Assembly (NCBI GenBank): GCA_965249455.1
Contig: OZ252236.1
Span: forward strand, 2,604,001 to 2,668,000
From: Jiulongibacter sp024742395
Lineage (GTDB): Bacteria > Bacteroidota > Bacteroidia > Cytophagales > Spirosomataceae
Length of the DNA: 64,000 bases
Direction: 5' to 3'
The notes beneath the pieces are model-generated. The model made no database searches and was not told where the DNA came from. It saw only the letters and a program-made list of their open reading frames with translations. The number at the start of each line of letters is the position of its first letter. Within the stretch, counting starts at the first letter, position 1. The translations under genes were made by a program, and so were the position numbers. Positions 1 to 9,241 of this stretch are shown piece by piece.

Positions 1-2
1 GT

Positions 3-80
3 GCAGATTGGTTGAAAGGCTTTTATCCCGACATGAAAATTGAGTTCATAGAGGCCAAAAATCCGTTTTGGACTAAATAA
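3..80 (+). CDS. C-terminal end of an unidentified protein (partial)
   Basis: An open frame enters from the left window edge and reads about 25 residues, ending at a TAA at 78-80. The visible tail (ADWLKGFYPDM, later EAKNPFWTK) is compatible with a cytoplasmic enzyme but matches no family I can name. No start codon lies in the window. The 43 bp that follow up to the next gene show no terminator hairpin, so it could be co-transcribed with the gene at 124. This rests only on frame continuity and the stop. Confidence 0.5.
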   Translation, partial: ADWLKGFYPDMKIEFIEAKNPFWTK

Positions 81-123
81 GATTTCGTAAAATTCCGTTA
101 GAGTAAAAAACCATGTATTCCAC

Positions 124-2454
124 ATGAGCCTGAAGACTATAAAACATCTCCTTTTCCTGACTTTATTTTTTGCTACACAGCAGCCCATTTTTGGCCAGTT
201 AAATATCACTTTTCCGGTAGAACGGGCTGTTTTTCAACGTGATTTGAATAATCAGGGTACTATTCATATTTCAGGTTCTATTGCTCAGAGAGTAGACAGT
301 ATACAGGCCAAGCTTTTAGAACGAAAGAACGGTAACCAGGAAATAGCAATTGATTGGCAAAACATTGACAACCAATCTGGCCAGGGTTTTTTCATGTCAG
401 AGTTAAAAGTCAAAGGAGGTTGGTACCGTCTTCAACTTAGAGCCTTTTTAAAAGGGGAAGTGGTAGCAGAAAACGAAGTGGCACGAGTTGGTGTAGGTGA
501 GGTATTCGTCATCTCTGGTCAATCAAACGCACAGGGCGTACCAAACTACGGAGGAACAGGTGCAGAAGACGATCGTGTAAATTGTGCCAACTTTCACAAC
601 GGTAATTACTCTCTAGAACCTCAGTTTCCTTTATTATTTAGCCAATTAAGTACTACTGCCAATATTGGTCCGATGGGCCTTACCCCATGGATATGGGGTG
701 AAGTAGGGGATAGTTTAGTCAACAGATTGGGAGTTCCCGTCTTATTTTTTAACTCAGCTCTGACAGGAACGCTAAGCTACAATTGGTGGCAGAGTTCCAG
801 AGAACCACCACAGTTAACTTTAAGTGCCATTACCAGCCAGTACTTGCCTCTTTCTTTTCCTTATCAGAATTTAAGATCAAGTTTACAGCTATATGCTTCT
901 CTTTTGGGAGTAAGAGCTGTCCTATGGCATCAGGGAGAAACTGACACCTCGCCGGGTGTACCGCGGGAGCAAGAGATTTATGATTATTACAAAGATATTA
1001 TCAAGAAGACCAGAGATGATTACGGCAAAAATGTAGCCTGGATGTTTTCAAAAGTCTCTTACAGTGGAGGATTTCTTTCAGATGAAGTGATTGGGGCCCA
1101 AACAAGAATAATAAACGAACCCGGTTTTAATATTTATGAAGGCCCTTTTACCGATAATTTACAAATTCCTAGGCCAGATGGAGTTCATTTTCAAAATGTA
1201 AAGGGTACGAGAGGCTTAGGTTTATTGGCAGGGGCTTGGTTAGGTAAATTAAACTCTGAGTTTTTTGCTATGTGCCAACCCATCATCGAAAACCCTTTAG
1301 TACCGCTAAACATATCATGTGCCAATAATACCCAGGCAAAGATTTCGGTGCCGGATAGTTATACGGTTTACAGATGGAACGATGGCACAGGCGGAACGGA
1401 AAAATTCTCAAGCAATGGTATTTTTGGTGCCACTCTAAAAGATCAGACGGGAAATTTTAAATTGAGCAATACATTAAATCTGAATGCTGTAAAGTTTTCT
1501 AACCCATCTCCTCCTGAAGCTGCGAAAACTCTTTTATGTCCTGCAGAAGAATTAAGCTTAAAGACCGGAACGGAGTGGCAAATTATCAGCTGGAGTTCGG
1601 GGGAAAGTACACCATCTATTCAAGTGAATAAATCGGGTAACTATTCTTATTTAGCCGCCAACAGTATAGGTTGTGAATACCATTCTGCTGATTTAGCCAT
1701 TAACTCTATTACGGAACCGGATTCTGCCAAAGCTCCTAGCATAAAGGTTAATGAATCCATCTTTTCTGAAGATACAAGCCTATTTTTTTGTCATGGTACA
1801 GAGCAATTACTAAACTCTGTTTACCAATGGGATAGTTTAATTTGGTCTGATGGAGAGGAGCTTTTCTCCAGAAAGGTAGAGAATTCTACTGAGCTTTCTT
1901 TTTATGGCTACTATGGGCCGGGTTGTAAAACGGCTAAATCTGTTACTGTAAGTTTTGAGAAATCGGAGATTTTGGAGCCACCAACAATTGAACCCTTTGG
2001 TTTCTTAAGTTTAACGGCAACCACTACCGCTTCTGTCGATAGTTTTTATTGGCACCTTGATGGGAAACTGATAGGTGAGTACACGAAGAACATTAAGCCG
2101 GAAGTCAATGGAAATTATACAGTATTGATCAAGCAGAGTATTGGAAATAATTTGATTTGTTCATCCGAATTATCTGAGGAATTTAATTTCAAATACGAGG
2201 TTTCAGATGAAACTGCAGTGATTGTTTATCCAAAGCCTACCTCGGGAATCATCTATTTAGAAACTTCTAAAAAGCAAACCAAGGTTAAGATTTTTGTTTA
2301 TGGGGTAGATGGCAGTTTGGTTGGTGAGCCTTTAAGTATTCCGGTCTGGGAAGACAGATTGCAGTACAGTGTATCTGGTTTAGCACCAGGGGTATATATA
2401 ATTTCTATTCAATCTGACCAGGATTTACATAAGGAGAGAATCTTTGTCAGGTGA
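124..2454 (+). CDS. Secreted SGNH/sialate O-acetylesterase-like protein with T9SS sorting domain
   Basis: The 776-residue product starts with a signal peptide (about residues 1-25, ending at PIFGQ). The SGNH-hydrolase fold of the sialate O-acetylesterase (SASA) type follows: block I ISGQSNAQG near residue 130, WHQGETD near 270, and the catalytic D-x-V-H as PDGVHFQN near 355. The middle (about 400-680) looks like Ig-like or PKD-like repeats with Cys pairs. The last 80 or so residues form a type A T9SS C-terminal sorting domain (VYPKPTSGIIYL, then GLAPGVYIISI, ending in a basic KERIFVR). Expected role is carbohydrate de-O-acylation outside the cell or at its surface. The symporter and beta-glucosidase downstream on the same strand suggest glycan use. 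The substrate cannot be read from the sequence. Confidence 0.85.
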   Translation: MSLKTIKHLLFLTLFFATQQPIFGQLNITFPVERAVFQRDLNNQGTIHISGSIAQRVDSIQAKLLERKNGNQEIAIDWQNIDNQSGQGFFMSELKVKGGWYRLQLRAFLKGEVVAENEVARVGVGEVFVISGQSNAQGVPNYGGTGAEDDRVNCANFHNGNYSLEPQFPLLFSQLSTTANIGPMGLTPWIWGEVGDSLVNRLGVPVLFFNSALTGTLSYNWWQSSREPPQLTLSAITSQYLPLSFPYQNLRSSLQLYASLLGVRAVLWHQGETDTSPGVPREQEIYDYYKDIIKKTRDDYGKNVAWMFSKVSYSGGFLSDEVIGAQTRIINEPGFNIYEGPFTDNLQIPRPDGVHFQNVKGTRGLGLLAGAWLGKLNSEFFAMCQPIIENPLVPLNISCANNTQAKISVPDSYTVYRWNDGTGGTEKFSSNGIFGATLKDQTGNFKLSNTLNLNAVKFSNPSPPEAAKTLLCPAEELSLKTGTEWQIISWSSGESTPSIQVNKSGNYSYLAANSIGCEYHSADLAINSITEPDSAKAPSIKVNESIFSEDTSLFFCHGTEQLLNSVYQWDSLIWSDGEELFSRKVENSTELSFYGYYGPGCKTAKSVTVSFEKSEILEPPTIEPFGFLSLTATTTASVDSFYWHLDGKLIGEYTKNIKPEVNGNYTVLIKQSIGNNLICSSELSEEFNFKYEVSDETAVIVYPKPTSGIIYLETSKKQTKVKIFVYGVDGSLVGEPLSIPVWEDRLQYSVSGLAPGVYIISIQSDQDLHKERIFVR

Positions 2455-2563
2455 CCCTATTTTATCTTAGTTTATCACTGAATTATGATTGACTTGGATT
2501 TTTATTCTAAAGGGTTAACATTTGTAATACTAATACCTGAATTTAAGCTTCTTAACTAACCCT

Positions 2564-4387
2564 ATGAAATTATCCGGAATAGACATTGCCATTGTCTTAC
2601 TCTATTTAGCTGCCACCGTTGTAATCGGGCTTGTTTTAAAGAAGCGTGCAGAAAAATCAAAGAATGATTATTTATTAGGTGGTAACCGCATCCCATGGTA
2701 CATGTTAGGTTTATCCAATGCCTCTGGAATGTTTGATATTTCGGGTACCATGTGGTTAGTGACTTTACTCTTCGTTTACGGAATTAAGTCTGCCTGGATA
2801 CCATGGCTTTGGCCGGTATTTAATCAGATATTCTTAATGGTTTTTATGTCTGTATGGTTACGAAGGTCTAATGTAACCACGGGTGCCGAATGGCTTCATA
2901 CTCGATTTAGTGGTCGTGGAGCCTCTTTGTCTCATTCGGTCATTGTCATTTTTGCCATTATACTGGGTCTTGGCTATCTGGCTTATGGTTTTATCGGAAT
3001 TGGAAAGTTTGTTGAAATCTTTATTCCTTGGGAAGTGGTTTCTGCTTATGTGCCTTTCTCCATTACTCCGGAGTATGTGCCTCATTTTTACGGAATTATC
3101 TTTACTTGTTTTGCCGTTTTCTACTCCCTTTTAGGCGGCATGATGAGTATTGTCTGGGCAGATGTAATTCAATATGGGCTGATGGCAATTTCAGGAATTG
3201 TCATAGGCATTATTGCTATGAATGCAGTTTCTACGCATGGTTTAGTAGTGCCCAATGGATGGGATACACCCTTTTTTGGAAAGGAATTAACGCTGGATTG
3301 GTCAACTATTATTCCGGAAGTTAATGCCAAAATTAAAAGTGATGGCTACAGTCTCTTCTCGGTTTTTTTTATGATGATGCTGATCAAAGGCTTACTGGTA
3401 TCTTTTGCCGGACCGGCACCTACTTATGATATGCAAAAGATACTTTCTACTAAATCACCTCGTGAAGCGGCTTTAATGAGTGGATCGGTTAGTGCTATTC
3501 TGATGCCAATCAGATATTTCATGATTGCAGGTTTTGGGGTGTTAGCCTTGGTTTTTTATGATCGCCTCGATCTTATGGTAGGAGGCAATATTGATTTTGA
3601 ACAAATTCTCCCATCAGCAATCAATGAGTTTGTTCCTGTGGGTTTATTGGGTGTCTTGTTAGCAGGTCTTTTGGCCGCTTTTATGTCCACTTTTGCCGGA
3701 ACACTGAATGCTACTCAGGCATATATTGTCAATGATATTTATCTCAAGCATATAAATCCTACTGCAGATAGCGGTAGAATTAGAAATATTAACTGGGCGG
3801 CGGGCATATTGATGGTCATCATCAGCATTTTTATGGGCCTTTACGCACAAGATGTTAATGATGTACTGCAATGGATCGTTTCAGGGCTTTACGGTTCGTA
3901 TGTGGCTTCTAATGTGCTTAAATGGTACTGGTGGAGGTTTAATGGATCTGGTTTCTTCTGGGGAATGGTAGGTGGATTATTACCTGCCCTTTCATTCCGT
4001 TTTATTTTCCCTGATACCTTGGATCTGTACACCTTTCCTTTGATGCTTTTATTAGCCCTTATAGGAGCCTTGGTGGGAACTTATACGTCGGCTCCAACAG
4101 ATGAAAAAACCTTAATGTCGTTTTACAAAACGGTTAGACCATGGGGTTTTTGGAAACCAATTCATGATAAAGTAGTCGCGGCAGATCCTTCTTTTGAAGG
4201 GAATAAAGATTTTAAAAGAGACATGTTTAACATTGTAATAGGCGTTATTTGGCAAACGGCTCTTGTAATTACGCCTATTTATTTGGTTCTGCTCAAAACC
4301 GTGCCCACACTTCTTTCTGCAGGCGTTGCGGTAGTTTGTACGCTCATCTTAAAGAAAACCTGGTTTGATAAATTGCCAAAGGATTAA
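2564..4387 (+). CDS. Sodium:solute symporter (SSS family)
   Basis: A 607-residue polytopic membrane protein with the SSS (SLC5-like) layout. It begins with DIAIVLLYLAATVVIGL, followed by KSKNDYLLGGNRIPWYMLGLS, a conserved early region of SSS transporters that precedes the Na+ site helices. About 13 hydrophobic helices follow, with LLGGMMSIVWADVIQY near 210 and LLAAFMSTFAGTLNATQAYI near 370-390. Expected to import a sugar or similar small solute with Na+ across the inner membrane. The GH1 glucosidase starts 35 bp downstream on the same strand, so a saccharide substrate and co-transcription are likely. The ATG at 2564 is the first good start. The exact substrate is unknown. Confidence 0.88.
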   Translation: MKLSGIDIAIVLLYLAATVVIGLVLKKRAEKSKNDYLLGGNRIPWYMLGLSNASGMFDISGTMWLVTLLFVYGIKSAWIPWLWPVFNQIFLMVFMSVWLRRSNVTTGAEWLHTRFSGRGASLSHSVIVIFAIILGLGYLAYGFIGIGKFVEIFIPWEVVSAYVPFSITPEYVPHFYGIIFTCFAVFYSLLGGMMSIVWADVIQYGLMAISGIVIGIIAMNAVSTHGLVVPNGWDTPFFGKELTLDWSTIIPEVNAKIKSDGYSLFSVFFMMMLIKGLLVSFAGPAPTYDMQKILSTKSPREAALMSGSVSAILMPIRYFMIAGFGVLALVFYDRLDLMVGGNIDFEQILPSAINEFVPVGLLGVLLAGLLAAFMSTFAGTLNATQAYIVNDIYLKHINPTADSGRIRNINWAAGILMVIISIFMGLYAQDVNDVLQWIVSGLYGSYVASNVLKWYWWRFNGSGFFWGMVGGLLPALSFRFIFPDTLDLYTFPLMLLLALIGALVGTYTSAPTDEKTLMSFYKTVRPWGFWKPIHDKVVAADPSFEGNKDFKRDMFNIVIGVIWQTALVITPIYLVLLKTVPTLLSAGVAVVCTLILKKTWFDKLPKD

Positions 4388-4422
4388 TTTTCAATGGTAA
4401 TCCATCTAACGCAATTGAGACT

Positions 4423-5808
4423 ATGAAAAAATTTCCCAAGGATTTTGTGTGGGGCGGAGCCACTTCCTCTTATCAAATTGAAGGTGCCTGGAACGAAGAC
4501 GGAAAAGGACCCTCCATCTGGGATGTATTTTGTATGATACCGGGAAAAGTGGCGAATGGAGACACGGGCAATATTGCTTGTGACCATTATCACAGACTGG
4601 AAGAAGACGTGGCCTTAATGAAGAATCTAGGGCTTAAAGCTTATAGGTTCTCTATATCCTGGCCTAGAATTATTCCAGCTGGTAGGGGGAAAGTTAATGA
4701 TAAGGGACTAGCTTTTTATTCGAAACTCATAGACTTGCTTCTTGAGAATGACATAGAACCCTGGGTTACACTTTATCACTGGGATTTGCCTGCGGCTCTT
4801 GAATTTGAGATGGATGGTTGGCTGGGAGAAGAAATTTCTGATGCTTTTGCAAAATATGCGGATGTGTGTTTTGAAGCTTTTGGTGACAGAGTCAAAAACT
4901 GGATAACCATTAATGAGGCCTGGGTTGTAGCCATTTTAGGTTATGGCCACGGAGTTTTTGCTCCGGGTAAAAAGTCAAACGATTTACCTTATCTGGCAGG
5001 ACATAATCTGCTTAAAGCTCATGGGAAGGCGGTTGATATTTACAGAAAGAAGTATCAGAATTCTCAAAAAGGAAGAATTGGCATCACCAATAATTGTGAT
5101 TGGCGTGAACCTTTGACAAATTCTCAGGCCGATAAAGAAGCTGCCGAAAGAGCATTAGAGTTTTTTATTGCCTGGTTTGCAGATCCTATTTATAAAGGGG
5201 ATTATCCTGAATCAATGAAAAGCAGATTAGGAAAACGCTTGCCGTCTTTCACAAATGAAGAGATAGCACTTATTAAGGATTCTTCAGATTTCTTTGGTTT
5301 GAATCATTATACTACCATGTATGCCGCAGATTCTACTGGAAAAATAGAGGAAGGTTCAGTGTATGGAAACGGAGGATTATCTGAAGATCAGGACGTAAAT
5401 CTTAGCGTAGACCCCAACTGGAAGTTAACTGATATGCAATGGGCTATTGTACCTTGGGGCTGCCAAAAATTATTGGAATGGCTGGCTGCCAGATACGATA
5501 ATCCTGAGATTTACATTACTGAAAATGGCTGTGCATTTGATGATATTTTAAAAGATGGCAAAGTAGAAGATGCAGATAGAATTGCATTTTTTGAAGGCTA
5601 TTTGACTGCCGTTCATGCTGCGATTGAGAACGGCGTAAATATGGGTGGTTATTTCATTTGGTCTCTTATGGATAATTTTGAATGGGCCAGTGGGTACGAC
5701 AAAAAGTTTGGTATTACATACATCGAAAAAGAGACACTCAATAGAATACCCAAAGATTCTGCTCTATGGTATGCAGAATTGATTAGGAAGGGAGGTTTTC
5801 GAGAGTAA
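4423..5808 (+). CDS. GH1 family beta-glucosidase
   Basis: A 461-residue glycoside hydrolase family 1 protein of typical length, without signal peptide, so cytoplasmic. The N-terminal FVWGGATSSYQIEGAW is the GH1 signature. The acid/base glutamate is E165 in TINEAW and the nucleophile is E367 in YITENG; substrate-binding DHYHR (54-58) and YHWDLP (118-123) are present. It should cleave beta-linked glucosides or related disaccharides brought in by the upstream symporter. One oddity: the residue after the acid/base E is A, not the P of the usual TFNEP, though both catalytic glutamates are kept. A hairpin terminator follows. Confidence 0.93.
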   Translation: MKKFPKDFVWGGATSSYQIEGAWNEDGKGPSIWDVFCMIPGKVANGDTGNIACDHYHRLEEDVALMKNLGLKAYRFSISWPRIIPAGRGKVNDKGLAFYSKLIDLLLENDIEPWVTLYHWDLPAALEFEMDGWLGEEISDAFAKYADVCFEAFGDRVKNWITINEAWVVAILGYGHGVFAPGKKSNDLPYLAGHNLLKAHGKAVDIYRKKYQNSQKGRIGITNNCDWREPLTNSQADKEAAERALEFFIAWFADPIYKGDYPESMKSRLGKRLPSFTNEEIALIKDSSDFFGLNHYTTMYAADSTGKIEEGSVYGNGGLSEDQDVNLSVDPNWKLTDMQWAIVPWGCQKLLEWLAARYDNPEIYITENGCAFDDILKDGKVEDADRIAFFEGYLTAVHAAIENGVNMGGYFIWSLMDNFEWASGYDKKFGITYIEKETLNRIPKDSALWYAELIRKGGFRE

Positions 5809-5816
5809 AATGCAAT

Positions 5817-5853
5817 AAAAAACGCCAGCGGTCTGAAAATCCTCTGGCGTTTA
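5817..5853. terminator. Bidirectional terminator between GH1 and msrA
   Basis: The inverted repeat AACGCCAG (5821-5828) / CTGGCGTT (5844-5851) is preceded by an A-run and followed by T-rich sequence. It lies between convergent genes, so it can end transcription from both sides. Confidence 0.8.
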
Positions 5854-5869
5854 CTTTTTAATGTTTTCC

Positions 5870-6511
5870 TTACTTTAACAAACCTGGAAATTTTTCTTTA
5901 AATCTGTTTAATCTGGGAACAGATACAGCTCTTACATAAGACTGATTGGGATTTCTTTTTTCAAAATCCTGATGATAATCCTCTGCAGGCCAGAACTTCT
6001 TAAATTCCAATATTTCAGTAACGATAGGTTTGCTGTATTTTGTTGATAAGGCAGCTTTTGCTGCTTCTGCAATTTTCTTTTCTTCTGCGGTGCTATAAAA
6101 AATGATTGATCTATACGGTTCACCAAAATCTGGTCTTTGACCATAGGTGGTTGGGTCTTGAGATCCATAATAAACATCAACCAGTGTTTTGAAGTTAATT
6201 ACTGATGGGTCGTAATAAACGGCAACTGTCTCAGCGTGTCCGGTGGTTTTTCTTCCTACTTCTTCATAGGTAGGATTTGCTTTAGTGCCACCACTGTAAC
6301 CAGAGACTACTTCTTTTACTCCTTTTACACTTTCGTAAATAGCCTCTACGCACCAGAAACATCCGCTGGCAAAATAGGCAACGCTTTGATCGGCTAGTTC
6401 AGCTTCACTTATCGCCTGATAACTGTTTTGAGTTGAGCTTCCGTTTTCGCATTCCTGAAAACTCAGAATGGTGAAAATAGGAAGCAGAGTTGCAATTAAT
6501 AGTTGTCTCAT
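5870..6511 (-). CDS. msrA: Peptide-methionine (S)-S-oxide reductase MsrA, exported
   Basis: MsrA reduces methionine-S-sulfoxide in proteins. The core motif is YFASGCFWC with the catalytic cysteine at C51, followed by VSGYSGG, GHAETVAVYYDP, YRSIIFY and the late motif EDYHQDF. The N-terminus (MRQLLIATLLPIFTIL) is hydrophobic and ends before a Cys (FQEC) that is not a good lipobox, so the protein is probably periplasmic. ATG at 6511 is preferred over an in-frame TTG two codons upstream. Eleven bases separate it from kynU on the same strand, so it is the last gene of the SGNH-kynU-msrA operon. Confidence 0.93.
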   Translation of the reverse strand: MRQLLIATLLPIFTILSFQECENGSSTQNSYQAISEAELADQSVAYFASGCFWCVEAIYESVKGVKEVVSGYSGGTKANPTYEEVGRKTTGHAETVAVYYDPSVINFKTLVDVYYGSQDPTTYGQRPDFGEPYRSIIFYSTAEEKKIAEAAKAALSTKYSKPIVTEILEFKKFWPAEDYHQDFEKRNPNQSYVRAVSVPRLNRFKEKFPGLLK

Positions 6512-6522
6512 AGTCAAGTTAT

Positions 6523-7782
6523 TTAAATTACTCCTGTTTTAATATCAGAGTATAGTTCGTATTCTTTGGTGTCAATAATCTCTGCCAGTCGTTCGGTTAA
6601 GTGCCAAATGTCTTCAAAACGCATGTATAGTGGCGTAAGGGCTATTCTGATGATGTTTGGTGGCCGATGATCTGTTATAAAACTCTTTCTAGGTATACGA
6701 GGATTAATTAAGGAAAGATTTATTCGATAAGCCTCTTCATGAAGAAGGGCAATGTGCGAACCTCTTTCAGAACTGTCCAGAGGTGTGTCCATAGTAAAAT
6801 CTCTTTCTTTCAGAATATTTTGAAAATTCAGAATAAAATAATCGAATAAGTCTTTCGACTTTCTCTCCAAAGTTTGCATTCCTGCCTCAAGAAATACATC
6901 TAAATTGGGTTCAATGCCTTTTAAAGAAATTATGGACGGGGTACCTACGGCAAAGGCTTGTGCTCCGGTATTGGGTTTAAACATACGGTCAAATTCAAAA
7001 GGGTTCTTATGCGAAAACCATCCTTGAATGGGGTTTCTAAGCTTGTCCTGAATGGCTTTACTAATGTATAAAAATGCGGGTGCACCGGGACCGGCATTAA
7101 GATATTTATAGGTACAGCCCACCGCCATATCCACCCCTAAATCTTTAACATCTATAGAGACAGCACCGATGGAGTGACTCAAATCCCACAGGTTTAGTCC
7201 ACCGCATTGCTTTACTTTCTTATTTATACTTTTGACATCGTATTTGAACGCACTTTTGTAGGTTACATGGCTTAACGATAGCAAGTTAAGCTTATCGGAA
7301 ATCGCCTCAAGAATGCGATCATTTGCATATCTCCAGCTTTCCTGTTCTATAATTCTGAGAGAATTTTCTTTAAAAGATTGTTGCTGAAGGCCCTGTAAAA
7401 TATAGAGGTCGCTCGGAAAATCTAAAGAATCGGTAATTACTTCTTTCTTTTCTTTATTACTCGCTAAAGCAGCAAAAGCAAGTTTATAGAGATTAACAGA
7501 AACGCTATCGGCTATAATGACTTCATCAGGCTCAGCATTAATGAGGTTGGCGAGCTTTTCGGCCGTTCTTTTTTGAGCATCCAGCCAATCCTCATTCCAG
7601 CTTCTGATGAGCCTCTTTGACCAGTGATGTTCTATCGTCTCCTGAATTTGTGACTTGGCCGCTCTTAATGGCGGACCCAGCGAGTTTCCATCTAAATAAA
7701 TGGTGCTTTCTTCCAAATCAAACAGGTCTCTGAAGTTTCGCAAAGTGTCGTTCTGGTCTCTTATGATGGCCTGCTCTCTCAT
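6523..7782 (-). CDS. kynU: Kynureninase
   Basis: A 419-residue PLP enzyme of fold type I that hydrolyses kynurenine (or 3-hydroxykynurenine) to anthranilate and alanine. Family features are the N-terminal YLDGNSLGPP (29-38), HHWSKRLIRSWNEDW (52-66), the PLP-binding region WDLSHSIGA (199-207) and the Schiff-base lysine K226 in GCTYKYLNAGPGAP. Its length is normal. The ATG overlaps the stop of the upstream SGNH gene (ATGA), so translation is probably coupled. No other tryptophan-degradation gene is in the window, so the rest of the kynurenine pathway must lie elsewhere or be absent. Confidence 0.93.
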   Translation of the reverse strand: MREQAIIRDQNDTLRNFRDLFDLEESTIYLDGNSLGPPLRAAKSQIQETIEHHWSKRLIRSWNEDWLDAQKRTAEKLANLINAEPDEVIIADSVSVNLYKLAFAALASNKEKKEVITDSLDFPSDLYILQGLQQQSFKENSLRIIEQESWRYANDRILEAISDKLNLLSLSHVTYKSAFKYDVKSINKKVKQCGGLNLWDLSHSIGAVSIDVKDLGVDMAVGCTYKYLNAGPGAPAFLYISKAIQDKLRNPIQGWFSHKNPFEFDRMFKPNTGAQAFAVGTPSIISLKGIEPNLDVFLEAGMQTLERKSKDLFDYFILNFQNILKERDFTMDTPLDSSERGSHIALLHEEAYRINLSLINPRIPRKSFITDHRPPNIIRIALTPLYMRFEDIWHLTERLAEIIDTKEYELYSDIKTGVI

Positions 7783-8471
7783 TTAAGCTTTGCTTTTACG
7801 TCTGCTACAATTAAGTCTACCCATTCTCTATACATTTTTCCGGAAGGGTGTAGGCCATCAGAAGCAATTAATGAATTGTCATTGGCGGCTTTTCTGGATA
7901 GGCCGGTAATATCAAAATAAGCTATCATTTCCCGTTCACATATCTTCTTTTTTATAGCATTGAATTCGTCTATTTCTTTAGCAATTTTCATTGGATTTCT
8001 GTTGGCACCAAAGGGAGTTACACCATAATCAGGAATGGATAAAACCAGAACGCGGTCCTTGTTATTACCGGCAAAACCAATGGCACGGTTTAATAATGCC
8101 TGAAATTCACTTTCAAACTCCTTGGCAGATCTACCCCTGAATTGATTATTGACTCCAATAGAAAGAGAGACTAAATCATAAGGGCCTTTTGGCTCTGCCT
8201 GATCAATAGCCTTATTGAGTTCATCTGTTGTCCAGCCTGTTTTGGCGATTATTTGCGGAGCCTTGAAACTAAAATCTTCTGAACTAAGCCGTGCGGCTAA
8301 TTGTACGGGCCACCTTTGATTTTCGGCTACACTCTCACCAATGGTGTATGAGTCACCCAGTGCCAGGTAAGTTAAAGAGCTAGTATTAGTATCAGAGGTG
8401 GTAATGGGCACGGAGTTCTTTTTACAATCTACAAAGAAAATGGTAAGTAGGCTTAGCAGTGCGTATTTCAT
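7779..8471 (-). CDS. Exported SGNH/GDSL esterase (TesA-like)
   Basis: A 230-residue SGNH hydrolase. Block I is LALGDSYTIG (Ser nucleophile), block III SIGVNNQFRG supplies the Asn, and block V SDGLHPSG supplies the Asp-x-x-His dyad. The N-terminus MKYALLSLLTIFFVDCKK is a signal peptide with a Cys right after the hydrophobic stretch, so it may be a lipoprotein, although the -1 Asp is unusual for a lipobox. Expected activity is an esterase or lysophospholipase in the envelope. It is first in an operon with kynU (4-bp overlap) and msrA. A TATTTTTG promoter element lies about 65 bp upstream. Confidence 0.88.
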   Translation of the reverse strand: MKYALLSLLTIFFVDCKKNSVPITTSDTNTSSLTYLALGDSYTIGESVAENQRWPVQLAARLSSEDFSFKAPQIIAKTGWTTDELNKAIDQAEPKGPYDLVSLSIGVNNQFRGRSAKEFESEFQALLNRAIGFAGNNKDRVLVLSIPDYGVTPFGANRNPMKIAKEIDEFNAIKKKICEREMIAYFDITGLSRKAANDNSLIASDGLHPSGKMYREWVDLIVADVKAKLK

Positions 8472-8534
8472 ATTTAGATGACGTGTTAATGTATTGTTTT
8501 GTTCATGATTTACGTTAGTTAAGCTCTAAATGAC

Positions 8535-8542
8535 CAAAAATA
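8535..8542 (-). promoter_or_regulatory. Putative promoter -7 element for the SGNH-kynU-msrA operon
   Basis: On the minus strand this reads TATTTTTG, matching the Bacteroidota consensus TAnnTTTG, about 65 bp before the ATG at 8471. No convincing -33 TTTG is present. Confidence 0.4.
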
Positions 8543-8544
8543 TC

Positions 8545-8593
8545 CAAAAGGAGGCTTTTGTCTATTTTTTACAGAAAATTAAGACAAAAGGAG
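8545..8593. repeat. Cluster of CAAAAG/CTTTTG repeats in a divergent promoter region
   Basis: CAAAAGGAG occurs at 8545-8553 and again at 8585-8593. Between them CTTTTGTC (8555-8562) is the inverse of GACAAAAG (8583-8590), and CAAAAG-GAGG-CTTTTG (8545-8560) is itself an inverted repeat. The cluster lies in the intergenic region of two divergent genes and could be an operator. No regulator can be assigned. Confidence 0.4.
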
Positions 8594-8644
8594 AAAACTA
8601 AGTCAAGGCTTTTCTTAAACTGGGATAAAACAGAATTAAACAAA

Positions 8645-9217
8645 ATGAAAAAACTACTGATTTTAGCTTTTACGGCTTTGTCTTTTGTGGCTACTGCCCA
8701 GGAGTTTGCACCTATTGATAAGAGTATCATGGATTTAGTTTACTTTCCAAACGGAGCACACCGTGCAGGCTTTGCCAAAACACCTGAGGAAAAGGGTAAA
8801 TTGATGCCGAGAATTAAAGTGATTTATTCAAGACCACTGGTCAATAGCAGAACGGTCTTTGGCGAATTAGTCAAATATGACGAAGCCTGGAGAATGGGAG
8901 CCAATGAGTCTACTGAAATAACATTTTATACCCCTGTGATGATAGGGGAGAGCGTATTGGCTCCGGGCCGATACACATTGTACTGTACACCAACAGCCAA
9001 TAGCTGGACACTCAAAGTTCATCCTAATCTGGATGGTTGGGGAGCTTATGGTTACGATGAAAGTCTTGATTTAGCCAGAGTGACCGCACCGGTAACTAAA
9101 GTAGATAAAAACATAGAAGCCCTTTCTATCACCATGTACGAAGCCACGCCTAATGTTGTACACCTAAAAGTAGGCTGGGAAAAGACGGTGGTTGAGTTTC
9201 CTATCACGCTGCTTTAA
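8645..9217 (+). CDS. DUF2911 domain protein, exported
   Basis: A 190-residue protein with a clear Sec signal peptide (MKKLLILAFTALSFVATAQ). The mature part matches DUF2911, a domain common in Bacteroidota: the RAGFAKTPEEKGKLMPRIKV and YSRP regions, then WRMGANESTEITFYTPV, APGRYTLYC and the end KVGWEKTVVEFPI. The function of this family is unknown. The ATG at 8645 is chosen because the signal peptide starts there; a TTG with an AGGAGG-like sequence upstream at 8558 would add 29 hydrophilic residues ahead of it. It stands alone, with divergent promoters upstream and a strong terminator downstream. Confidence 0.85.
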   Translation: MKKLLILAFTALSFVATAQEFAPIDKSIMDLVYFPNGAHRAGFAKTPEEKGKLMPRIKVIYSRPLVNSRTVFGELVKYDEAWRMGANESTEITFYTPVMIGESVLAPGRYTLYCTPTANSWTLKVHPNLDGWGAYGYDESLDLARVTAPVTKVDKNIEALSITMYEATPNVVHLKVGWEKTVVEFPITLL

Positions 9218-9241
9218 GGCAATAGTTAGCAAAATCTTTTT

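Noticed and set aside
8558..8644. Extended DUF2911 start at TTG 8558 with an upstream AGGAGG
   Set aside because: The AGGAGG is only 3 bp from the TTG, and the extension would bury a textbook signal peptide that starts at 8645. Strong Shine-Dalgarno sites are also not typical in this phylum.
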